A DNA stretch of 64,000 nucleotides from Salegentibacter lacus (lineage in GTDB: Bacteria; Bacteroidota; Bacteroidia; Flavobacteriales; Flavobacteriaceae). Position numbers and translations under genes: made by a program. The stretch is from contig NZ_JAIQZB010000002.1 in the NCBI RefSeq assembly GCF_020164555.1, forward strand, positions 225,707 through 289,706, in the 5' to 3' direction. The notes beneath the pieces are model-generated. The model did no database searches. It had not been told where the DNA came from and worked only from the letters and a program-made list of their open reading frames with translations. Below, piece by piece: positions 8,798 to 16,688 of the stretch (position 1 is its first letter; each line of letters opens with the position of its first letter).

Positions 8798-9313
8798 CTA
8801 GTTCTTGTTATAAGTCTCATTCAAATTATCAAGGATTTCCTGGGTTAGATCTTTCCCATCTTTCGCATACATAATGTTAGCAGACTCGTTAGAACCAAAA
8901 ATGTAGGTGTAGCCATTCTCTTCACCATAATCTGCTACATAATCTTTCACTTTATCTACAATAGAATCTATTACAGCATCGCTCTGCTCTCTAAGCCTAT
9001 TCCCCTGCATTTGTTGCTGCTGCTGAATTCTCTGTTGCTTTTGCATTAACTCCTGCTCTTTTTCCTGGCGTTGCGCCTGAGACATAGAATTCATTTCCTG
9101 TTGGTAAGCCTGAACTTCCTGCTGAAATCCTTTGGCAATAGAATCTAATTGTCTTTTTACCGAATCTGATTTTGTAGTAAAGTCAGCTTCCACATCTTTC
9201 ATTTCTTTGTATTCCTGAATTAGTTTTGTGGTATCTACATATGCCGTTTTTTCCTGATTACAGGAAGTAAGGAAAACAGCTAGTACCAAAATCATTAAAA
9301 GTTTTTTCATCAT
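8798..9313 (-). CDS. OmpH/Skp-family periplasmic chaperone, predicted lipoprotein
   Basis: A 171-residue protein of the OmpH/Skp family, which holds unfolded outer-membrane proteins in the periplasm. The N-terminal half after the signal (TAYVDTTKLIQEYKEMKDV) matches the family start, the middle (about residues 55-115) is a glutamine- and glutamate-rich coiled coil, and the C-terminus (YTYIFGSNESANIMYAKDG) returns to the conserved body. Its signal ends in a lipobox, LTSC with Cys18, so it should be membrane-anchored instead of soluble as in E. coli Skp. Met2 is an equally likely start. A promoter-like box lies just upstream. Confidence 0.88.
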   Translation of the reverse strand: MMKKLLMILVLAVFLTSCNQEKTAYVDTTKLIQEYKEMKDVEADFTTKSDSVKRQLDSIAKGFQQEVQAYQQEMNSMSQAQRQEKEQELMQKQQRIQQQQQMQGNRLREQSDAVIDSIVDKVKDYVADYGEENGYTYIFGSNESANIMYAKDGKDLTQEILDNLNETYNKN

Positions 9314-9332
9314 TATTTTAATTTGTTTGAAG

Positions 9333-9340
9333 CAAATGTA
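9333..9340 (-). promoter_or_regulatory. Putative promoter -7 box for the OmpH-family gene
   Basis: The minus strand reads TACATTTG, a TAnnTTTG match, about 20 bp before the start codon. No well-spaced -33 element is clear. Confidence 0.4.
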
Positions 9341-9539
9341 TGAAAGTTAAATTTTCGATGTAAATCAAAATTGAATAATAAAGCGATATAGTGATTTCTT
9401 ATATCAAGAAACTAAATCATAAATTTTACTAATGAAAAACGAGTCAAATAAACTCTTTTTAATAGATTTTCTCACTTAAAACCACCCAGTAGTCCATTTT
9501 AAAAACAAAGTATCTTTAAATAAGCTTAAAATGCGATTT

Positions 9540-10373
9540 TTAGCATTTTTGAAAGAAATATACGAGAGAAGAATACTCTGAAGTGCTTTGTGCTTTTAAA
9601 TTTGATTCCAGACCAGTTTTAAAAGCTTTTACCATATTTGATTTTCCCGTTTTGTTTTTTTCTGAAAGTAAACTCACATAGAAGGAATCAAAAACAAGAG
9701 GTTTGGTTTTGAGCTTTTCAAAATTATGATTTTTGAATAACTCGGTAATTCCAGTTTGAGAAAAATGCCAAAGATGTCTGGGCACATCGTAAGCCGCCCA
9801 AAATTCTTTGTAGTATTCAGCATCAAAACTTTTATAATTGGGAACCGCGATAACTGTTATCCCATCCGGTTTCAATAAGCGATGCAATTCTTTAAGCTGA
9901 AAATCTAAATCTGGAACGTGCTCCAAAACATGCCACATAGAAATTATATCAAAAGAATTGTCCTTAAAGTAGGACAATTCTTGCTGAAGTTCAATGCCCT
10001 TTTCAGCGGCTAATTTTCTTGCTTGTGCATTTGGTTCAATACCCTCCACATTCCATTTCTTCCTTTTGGCAGTTTGCAAAAAATCCCCAGTTCCGGCACC
10101 GATATCCAATAAATTATTTCCTTTGGAAACTTTATTGATCCATTTTAATTTTTGCATCAACATAAAATTCTTGACAGCCTGGTAAATTTTATCTGTAAAA
10201 CTTTTACTGGAATCTGTATGAGAAATATAATTTTCACTTTCGTAGTAAACCGAAAGATTTTCAGGTTTTGGAATTGTTTCTAATATTTTAAAATCACTTC
10301 TCTCTTGTAATCGAAATTCATCACCAGAAACTAAATGATCTTTACAAGTTAAATGAAAATTTTTATCGCTCAT
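9540..10373 (-). CDS. Class I SAM-dependent methyltransferase
   Basis: A 277-residue cytosolic methyltransferase. Motif I is LLDIGAGTGDFLQTA (near residue 90), motif II-like VEGIEPNAQA follows, and SMWHVLEHVPD is the typical post-II segment of UbiE/Methyltransf_11 relatives. The N-terminal leader with CKDHLVSGDEF and a YYESENYISH stretch resembles flavobacterial enzymes that modify glycans or lipids, but the substrate cannot be told. Its ATG overlaps the stop of the upstream lipoprotein gene (TAATG), so the pair is coupled. Confidence 0.85.
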   Translation of the reverse strand: MSDKNFHLTCKDHLVSGDEFRLQERSDFKILETIPKPENLSVYYESENYISHTDSSKSFTDKIYQAVKNFMLMQKLKWINKVSKGNNLLDIGAGTGDFLQTAKRKKWNVEGIEPNAQARKLAAEKGIELQQELSYFKDNSFDIISMWHVLEHVPDLDFQLKELHRLLKPDGITVIAVPNYKSFDAEYYKEFWAAYDVPRHLWHFSQTGITELFKNHNFEKLKTKPLVFDSFYVSLLSEKNKTGKSNMVKAFKTGLESNLKAQSTSEYSSLVYFFQKC

Positions 10374-10864
10374 TAAAAGAATTTTTGATCGGGATTATTC
10401 TGGGTGAAGTTTCTAAATTCTTTGCGCATTTCAGTTAATTCTTCGAGTAATGGTTTTTGAAAAATAGAATTTTCTGCTAAGTGATCTACTCCGGTTTTAT
10501 CGGTTACGGTAATACCTACAAAAAACTGTAGATCACTCTGTCTAGTTTCCACTCCACCGCCAAAAAAAAGTCCGGTGAAATCCATATACTCTTCCCTATC
10601 TGAATAATCAAAAACGGTGACAATAAATTCATGATCTGAATCCTTTAAAAAACTTGTTTTAAAATTCATTAAATCATCTTCGCTTTCTAAAGCAAAATAA
10701 TTCCTAAACCAATCTCTTGTTTTTTGCACCTTAATGGAACTACTAAATTTAAAAGAGGTATAACCTGATTTATCTTCGGGAGAATTTAATTCTGAATTCT
10801 TAATTTCCTTTACGGAATGCGTAGTAATTATACAGGATTGTAAAATCAAAAAAGTGAAGAGCAA
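10373..10864 (-). CDS. Unrecognised lipoprotein, uncertain start
   Basis: A secreted protein of about 163 residues that I do not recognise. The N-terminus is hydrophobic and ends in a lipobox (LQSC), followed by a soluble domain with alternating strands and helices. No in-frame ATG exists upstream of the lipobox before a stop at 10937-10939. The listed start is a TTG that gives a signal peptide with no positive charge; the open frame upstream supplies a basic segment (KTSLGNKSFLL) that would make a better signal. A rare start codon or a sequencing error is possible. It overlaps the methyltransferase gene by one base. Confidence 0.6.
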   Translation of the reverse strand: MLFTFLILQSCIITTHSVKEIKNSELNSPEDKSGYTSFKFSSSIKVQKTRDWFRNYFALESEDDLMNFKTSFLKDSDHEFIVTVFDYSDREEYMDFTGLFFGGGVETRQSDLQFFVGITVTDKTGVDHLAENSIFQKPLLEELTEMRKEFRNFTQNNPDQKFF

Positions 10865-10983
10865 TAAGAAGCTCTTATTCCCTAAACTCGTTTTTAAATA
10901 ATGAAAAATTCGATTGATCTTTAATAGTTTTTCAGGTTAATCCCCCTAGATTTATAACAAAAATGTACTTCAAAAAGAAAAAT

Positions 10984-10999
10984 TGTTCCACGTGGAACT
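10984..10999. promoter_or_regulatory. parS-like palindrome downstream of mnmG
   Basis: TGTTCCACGTGGAACT differs at one end base from the perfect palindrome TGTTCCACGTGGAACA and shows the CACGTG core of ParB-binding parS sites (consensus TGTTTCACGTGAAACA). It lies 7 bp past the mnmG stop codon. ParB binding is inferred from sequence similarity only. Confidence 0.65.
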
Positions 11000-11006
11000 T
11001 TTAAAA

Positions 11007-12878
11007 TTATCTTCCCATATAAACCAATAAAACAGAAATATCATTAGGGCTAACTCCGCTTATTCTTGATGCCTGTGAAATGGATGTTGGTTGAATTTTA
11101 TTCAGTTTTTCCCGTGCCTCAAAAGACATAGATTTGATTTTAGAATAATCAAAACTATTCGGAATTTTCACATCTTCTAGCCTATTCAGCTTATCGGCAT
11201 TGTTCTTTTCCTTTTCAATATATCCTGAATATTTTACTTGAATTTCGGTCTGTTCCAAAATCTCGGTATTCAAATTATTCTCCTGAATATATTCTTCTAC
11301 TCCGGGGAAATTTCGAACATCTTCCATCGTAATATTTGGACGAGAAAATATTTTAAAGATCTTATCGCTTTGCTTCATTGGAGAAGAATTATTTTCTTCC
11401 AAAATAGGATTTGCATCCTCGTGAGAAACACTTTTATTCTTAAGGAAATTTACAAAATCAGAAGACTTTTCTTTCTTCTCTTCCATTTTTCGCATACGTT
11501 CTTCAGAAGCCAAACCTAATTTATAAGAGCGCTCGGTCAATCTAAAATCGGCATTATCCTGTCGCAATAAAGTTCTATATTCAGCACGGGAAGTAAACAT
11601 TCTATAAGGCTCTTCTGTACCCTTTGTAATAAGATCGTCTATAAGAACACCTATGTATGCTTCGTTCCTTTTTATAATAAATTCTTCTTTTTCCTGCACT
11701 TTTAAAGCAGCATTTATTCCAGCCATTAATCCCTGGCAAGCGGCTTCTTCGTATCCTGTAGTTCCATTAATTTGACCAGCAAAATATAGCCCTTCGACAA
11801 GCTTTGTTTCTAAAGTATGTTTCAACTGTGTAGGTGGAAAATAATCGTATTCTATAGCATAACCTGGTCTAAAGAATTTCACTTTTTCAAATCCGGCAAC
11901 TGAACGCAAAGCTTTAAATTGAACATCCTCCGGTAGCGAAGTAGAAAAACCATTTACATAAACTTCAACGGTATTCCAGCCTTCTGGTTCTACAAAAAGT
12001 TGATGCCTGTCTTTATCAGCAAAACGATTTATTTTATCTTCAATACTTGGGCAATATCTAGGACCAATACTTTGAATACGTCCATTAAACATTGGAGATC
12101 TTTCAAAGCCATCTTTAAGAATTTCATGCACCTCTGGGGAGGTGTAAGTCATATAACAAGACCGCTGTTTTTTTAAAGGCTGGGTTTCATCTAAAAAAGA
12201 AAATTTAGAAGGAACATCATCTCCGGGCTGCTCTATCATTTTAGAATAATCTAAGGATCTGCCATCTACTCTTGGAGGTGTTCCGGTTTTCATTCTACCC
12301 GATTCAAAACCTACATCAACAAGATCTTTTGTGATTCCGGTTGCGGCTCTTTCTCCCGCTCTACCTCCTCCAAAATTCTTATCTCCAATATGAATTAATC
12401 CATTTAAAAAAGTACCGTTGGTTAACACTACAGATTTAGCACGAATTTCCAAACCCAAAGAAGTTCTCACACCTTTAAGTTCATTGCCTTCTAAAATCAA
12501 ACCGGCAACCATTTCCTGGTAGAAATCTAGATTAGGTGTTTGTTCTAATCTAAGCCTCCAATGCTCCGCAAACATCATTCTGTCGCTTTGCACTCTCGGA
12601 CTCCACATTGCAGGCCCTTTAGATTTATTAAGCATTTTAAATTGAATGGCGCTGCTGTCACTTACTAATCCGCTGTAACCTCCCATCGCATCAATTTCAC
12701 GCAAAATTTGCCCTTTTGCGATTCCGCCCATAGCAGGATTACAACTCATTTGCGCAATATTTTGAAGGTTCATCGTCACCAATAAGGTTTTTGAACCCAA
12801 ATTTGCAGCTGCGGCTGCGGCTTCGCTTCCTGCGTGACCGGCACCAACTACTATAACATCATATTCATCTTCGAACAT
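11007..12878 (-). CDS. mnmG: tRNA uridine-5-carboxymethylaminomethyl modification enzyme MnmG
   Basis: With MnmE it installs the cmnm5 group at wobble U34 of certain tRNAs, using FAD and methylene-tetrahydrofolate. The 623-residue length is normal. The FAD-binding start DEYDVIVVGAGHAGSEAAAA, the SCNPAMGGIAKG motif with its conserved Cys, PRYCPSIEDKI with the second catalytic Cys, and the C-terminal helical domain ending in SRISGVSPNDISVLLVYM are all present. It sits between ybeY upstream and two parS-like sites, one on each side. The closeness to ybeY and DUF4175 suggests one leftward transcript. Confidence 0.97.
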   Translation of the reverse strand: MFEDEYDVIVVGAGHAGSEAAAAAANLGSKTLLVTMNLQNIAQMSCNPAMGGIAKGQILREIDAMGGYSGLVSDSSAIQFKMLNKSKGPAMWSPRVQSDRMMFAEHWRLRLEQTPNLDFYQEMVAGLILEGNELKGVRTSLGLEIRAKSVVLTNGTFLNGLIHIGDKNFGGGRAGERAATGITKDLVDVGFESGRMKTGTPPRVDGRSLDYSKMIEQPGDDVPSKFSFLDETQPLKKQRSCYMTYTSPEVHEILKDGFERSPMFNGRIQSIGPRYCPSIEDKINRFADKDRHQLFVEPEGWNTVEVYVNGFSTSLPEDVQFKALRSVAGFEKVKFFRPGYAIEYDYFPPTQLKHTLETKLVEGLYFAGQINGTTGYEEAACQGLMAGINAALKVQEKEEFIIKRNEAYIGVLIDDLITKGTEEPYRMFTSRAEYRTLLRQDNADFRLTERSYKLGLASEERMRKMEEKKEKSSDFVNFLKNKSVSHEDANPILEENNSSPMKQSDKIFKIFSRPNITMEDVRNFPGVEEYIQENNLNTEILEQTEIQVKYSGYIEKEKNNADKLNRLEDVKIPNSFDYSKIKSMSFEAREKLNKIQPTSISQASRISGVSPNDISVLLVYMGR

Positions 12879-12898
12879 AAAATATCTTCTTTCTAAAT

Positions 12899-13330
12899 TT
12901 ATTGTTCCACGTGGAACAATGCAATCTTTTCGTCTTCCTTCTGTCGCATTTCCTTAGTTTCGCTTTCAGATTTATCACCATATCCGCATAAATGCAAAAT
13001 ACCGTGACTCATCACTCGTTTAAGCTCTTCAGAAAAATCAACATTATATTCCTTGGCATTTTCTAAGACACGATCGGTACTAATAAAAATATCGCCGTTT
13101 AATTCATTTCCTTCAGAATTATCGAAGGAAATAATATCAGTATATGTATCGTGCTCCAAAAACTTTAAATTGATCTTATACAAATAATGATCATCACAAA
13201 AAATATAATTGATCTCACCAAGATCTTTCTTCTCCGAGGTAACCACTTCCCTGATCCATTTGTCAAAAGACTTTTCATCCTCTAATTCAAAATCATTTTC
13301 TGAATAAAAATTAATTATCTGTTTGCTCAA
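12899..13330 (-). CDS. ybeY: Endoribonuclease YbeY (rRNA maturation factor)
   Basis: A 143-residue metal-dependent RNase needed for 16S rRNA 3'-end maturation and ribosome quality control. The signature reads MSHGILHLCGYGDKSE. The first two metal-binding histidines are there, while the third, usually in GYDH, is replaced; I recall this GYxDK form as normal in Bacteroidota. EHDTYTDIISFD is the other conserved block. It starts 20 bp inside the end of the DUF4175 gene. Its last codons (FHVEQ) are written by a perfect parS-like palindrome. Confidence 0.94.
   Translation of the reverse strand: MSKQIINFYSENDFELEDEKSFDKWIREVVTSEKKDLGEINYIFCDDHYLYKINLKFLEHDTYTDIISFDNSEGNELNGDIFISTDRVLENAKEYNVDFSEELKRVMSHGILHLCGYGDKSESETKEMRQKEDEKIALFHVEQ
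12903..12918. promoter_or_regulatory. parS-like palindrome within the ybeY 3' end
   Basis: TGTTCCACGTGGAACA is a perfect 16-bp palindrome with the parS core CACGTG. It encodes the last residues of YbeY and lies 24 bp before the mnmG start codon. ParB binding is inferred. Confidence 0.75.
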
Positions 13331-16300
13331 AATAAGTCTTTACTTTTTGTTTATAAATTTCGCGCAAAGGTAAGCTTTGTCTATTTAAAATTTCGATAGA
13401 ATCAAAATATTCTTTAGCCTTAATGCTTTGATCTTTAGTCGTGTTATCAAACTCCTGAAGATTGGTTTCAGACTCGCGTTTATTATTTTCCCCTTGCTGC
13501 AATTTCGCCTCCTCAAATTCCATCAATTCATGTTCCAGTTGTTGCAGTTTCTGAAGGTTTTCCGGATCAAATCCTTTCTCCAGAAGTTGTTCCTCAGCAT
13601 CCTTCATCTGTTCCTCAATTTTCTTTCCCTGCCTTGAACCATCCTTTTCGTTTAATTCCTGCATACGCTGCCTGAGCTCCTGTTGTTCCTTATAGATTTC
13701 GAATAACTCTTCCATTTCGCCTTCTCCGATTCCTTCCCCGGGATTCTTCCCTTCTTCCTGCTTTCCTTTTTGTTGTTTTCCTTTCTCCTGAAACTCCTTA
13801 TTGATTTCCTGCTGTTTCTTCATAATATCCTGAAGCTGAAAATCTGAATTTTCACCCTTGCCCTTTCCTAATTGCGGGTTGGCTTGTTGCTGCATCATGG
13901 AAAGAATTTCGCTAAGCATATAAGCCAAATCATTGGTGCCGGTTACTACATACTGCTGGCTGGCGGTTCCCTGGGGAAGCTCGTTTTCGGCAAGGCGCTC
14001 CAGCGATTTATCGATATCAAATTCAATATCGGTTAGGCTTTTAGTAATGTTCTCCGTAATCATAGGATTACTTAGCGCAAGGGAATACAGACTATCATCT
14101 ATATGTCTGAAATTCTCACGCAAATCACTTTGTCTTCGCAGCTTAGCGGCATATCCGGGATTATTCATTTCTATTTTACTAAAATCATCCAGAAGCTCCT
14201 CCTGTTGAAAAGAAAAGGTGACTAAATTATCAAGTATTTGCCGAAGCGTTTCAATATCCGCTTTCAACTCCTCCCTACTTTGCTGCATAGAACTTTGCTG
14301 TATTTTCTGACTCATTTCCATCATTTGCCGTGCGGCATTCTTCTGTTTTTCCTTAGCCTTTTGTTGTTCCCCTTTTTCTAAATTTTCCTCCGCATCGTTT
14401 AGCTCATTTTTTATACTTTCTTCATCGACATTATCACGGGGTAAATCGGTGGGTTTTTGCAGTTCGTTATTATCCTTTTCCAGTTGATTCATTTCCTCCT
14501 GAAATTCTTCGAATTCCTTTGAAATTTCCTCTTGTTCAATTAAAGAATATTCATCAGTATTTTCTGACAATTCGTTTTGCTTCTCTGAAAGTTTATCCAA
14601 ATCCCTGGAGAGTTTTTGAAGTTTCTCCTCCACGTAATAGCGCTTGGTTAATTCTAAAAGTTGCTCCAGGTTTCGCTCTTCACTTTGGTTTCGTTTAGAT
14701 AATTCCTCTAACTTCTCCCCTAATTCCTCCCGGTTAATCTTATCGGCTATTTCTTGTAATTCCTTAAGTAAAGCTTCATTTTCCTCCAAGCGTTTTTCAT
14801 TCCTGTCCAGACGCTTTTTTAACTCTTCTTTTTCCGGAGAATCTGAATTTAATTCGTCCTGCTCCTCTTCAAAACTCTTTTTTAGTTTTTCAGAATAATT
14901 ACGCATCATTTCAGATTGCTGCCTTTGTCGCTGAATAAAATTCTCCAATTTTTTACGCTGATTATAATCCAGGTTTTCATTCTCCTTCTGCAAGCGGTTT
15001 AGCTCATTCAATTCTTCTTCGGAAGATTTAATATCCTTCAAACTTTCACTTAGATTATTTATAGATTCACCTTGCCGTTTTAACTTTTCTTCCTCAATTT
15101 CATCTGCTGTTTTTCTGCGGAAACTGAAGGTTGAACTCTTGGTACTTTTTGATCCATTAACTCCATCGTTATCCCAAAGTTGAAAATAGAAATTATAGGT
15201 TTCTCCGGGTTCTAAATCTAAATTTCCCGGGAAAGTGTAATGAAATTCGTCAAAAGCAGTTTTGGAAATGGTAATTTCCTGCTTTTTAAGGCTATCTTCT
15301 TTATTTTCAATATAATAAACCAGGTTTAAGCGGTTTAATCCGTAATCATCAGATAGTTTTCCGTAGAAATATTGAGTGCTGTTATCTATGCTATCCAGTT
15401 TTTGTTGAATTTCCATTTCCGGCAATTCATCCTTAATAACACGAACGGAATAATCTAAAGCTTCAAAGTTTTTAATCGCATTATTTGAAGTACTCACTTG
15501 ATAATCCAACCGCGAATAAACAGCTTGTGAATATTGAAAATCTGTATTCTCCGTGGAAAGTTTTACCAGGGAATCTTTTTTTGAAAAATTGAGAATTTCG
15601 GTATTTCTGGTATTAAAATTCCATGTAATCTTAGTGCCTTCAGGAACATTTACATTTCCGGTTCCGCTTAAACTATCATCTACTTTTCCAATATAATCGG
15701 GATAATCAAACTTCATATCTAAATCTAAAAGTTTGGGTACTTTAAGGGTTTCCAGCGTATATTCTTCAGAAGAAATTCCATTGGCACTCAATCTGAAATT
15801 CACATCAGTTTGAAGTCTTTTAAAGGTATATTCAAAACTGCCGGGAGCGATTTGTTTAAGAAAATAGGTTTGTCCGTTATAGGAAATCTCTGGTTTTTCG
15901 GGAGTGATATTTCCTTCGGTTTTTACCAGGATTTTATATTCTGAATTCTCCGTGGCTTTCAAAGAATCGTTTAAAATTATAAACCTGAATGGCGCGGGGG
16001 CTTCAAATTCGATATTATATTTTGCGAGCCTATCTAGTGGCGAAGCAATCAACTTAATATTTCCGGTTACTAAAAGTCCTAAAATCAATACTAATGGAAA
16101 TAATGCATATTTTAAGTATTTCCTGTTCTCCTTATAATCTACAGCGCGGGTAAAAGGAACCTTATTTAATTCAGCCGATTTTTGTTCAATTCCAGCTAAT
16201 AATAATTCAGATTGTATTACATCTTTTTTAAGCTGGAGTACATTCAGTAATTTATCGTTTACTTCTGGAAAATGGGCGCCGATAATTCTTGAAGCTTCTT

Positions 16301-16571
16301 CATTATTTATTCCGCTGGAAAATTTAAATAGTTTTGCCAACGGGATTATCATAAAGTAGCCAAACAGTAACACCTCCACCCCAACAAAAATCCAGAATAA
16401 AAAACTTCTTGCCGAAGGTTCTAACCACAGAAAATATTCTATCGCCAAAACGCTTAGGAAATAAAGTAAGCCAATAGCCAGAAATAAGATAATTCCTTTA
16501 AGCAATTTATTCAGGTAAAACTTCCTGATAAAAGCCGCCAGCTTTCTTTTTATTTGATTGTAACTTTCCAT
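13311..16571 (-). CDS. DUF4175 family membrane protein with long coiled coil
   Basis: A 1086-residue protein matching DUF4175, a Bacteroidota family of unknown function. Two N-terminal transmembrane helices (about 25-45 and 57-78) and a third (about 153-171) are followed by beta-rich extracytoplasmic domains (about 180-490). A very long, highly charged coiled coil rich in Glu, Lys, Gln and Asn takes up most of the remainder. The PDYIGK and YFYGKLSDDYGLNRLNLVY segments are typical. It is first in the DUF4175-ybeY-mnmG series and overlaps ybeY by 20 bp. A structural envelope role is plausible but not shown. Confidence 0.85.
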   Translation of the reverse strand: MESYNQIKRKLAAFIRKFYLNKLLKGIILFLAIGLLYFLSVLAIEYFLWLEPSARSFLFWIFVGVEVLLFGYFMIIPLAKLFKFSSGINNEEASRIIGAHFPEVNDKLLNVLQLKKDVIQSELLLAGIEQKSAELNKVPFTRAVDYKENRKYLKYALFPLVLILGLLVTGNIKLIASPLDRLAKYNIEFEAPAPFRFIILNDSLKATENSEYKILVKTEGNITPEKPEISYNGQTYFLKQIAPGSFEYTFKRLQTDVNFRLSANGISSEEYTLETLKVPKLLDLDMKFDYPDYIGKVDDSLSGTGNVNVPEGTKITWNFNTRNTEILNFSKKDSLVKLSTENTDFQYSQAVYSRLDYQVSTSNNAIKNFEALDYSVRVIKDELPEMEIQQKLDSIDNSTQYFYGKLSDDYGLNRLNLVYYIENKEDSLKKQEITISKTAFDEFHYTFPGNLDLEPGETYNFYFQLWDNDGVNGSKSTKSSTFSFRRKTADEIEEEKLKRQGESINNLSESLKDIKSSEEELNELNRLQKENENLDYNQRKKLENFIQRQRQQSEMMRNYSEKLKKSFEEEQDELNSDSPEKEELKKRLDRNEKRLEENEALLKELQEIADKINREELGEKLEELSKRNQSEERNLEQLLELTKRYYVEEKLQKLSRDLDKLSEKQNELSENTDEYSLIEQEEISKEFEEFQEEMNQLEKDNNELQKPTDLPRDNVDEESIKNELNDAEENLEKGEQQKAKEKQKNAARQMMEMSQKIQQSSMQQSREELKADIETLRQILDNLVTFSFQQEELLDDFSKIEMNNPGYAAKLRRQSDLRENFRHIDDSLYSLALSNPMITENITKSLTDIEFDIDKSLERLAENELPQGTASQQYVVTGTNDLAYMLSEILSMMQQQANPQLGKGKGENSDFQLQDIMKKQQEINKEFQEKGKQQKGKQEEGKNPGEGIGEGEMEELFEIYKEQQELRQRMQELNEKDGSRQGKKIEEQMKDAEEQLLEKGFDPENLQKLQQLEHELMEFEEAKLQQGENNKRESETNLQEFDNTTKDQSIKAKEYFDSIEILNRQSLPLREIYKQKVKTYFEQTDN

Positions 16572-16659
16572 AATTGAGGCTTAAAAATACAACAATTTTA
16601 GCGGAGTAATTTACCACGGGATTGATAATCCACACATTAGGTTTCGTTTAATAAGGTTG

Positions 16660-16667
16660 TATCTTTG
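16660..16667 (+). promoter_or_regulatory. Putative gltX promoter -7 box
   Basis: TATCTTTG matches TAnnTTTG and lies 21 bp before the ATG at 16689. Upstream TTTCG at 16642-16646 could serve as a weak -33 element. Confidence 0.45.
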
Positions 16668-16688
16668 TGGTTAAAAACAAAATTAGAT

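Noticed and set aside
14644..14898. Rightward serine- and phenylalanine-rich frames inside the DUF4175 gene
   Set aside because: They are the antisense of Glu/Lys-rich coiled-coil codons and have no independent support.
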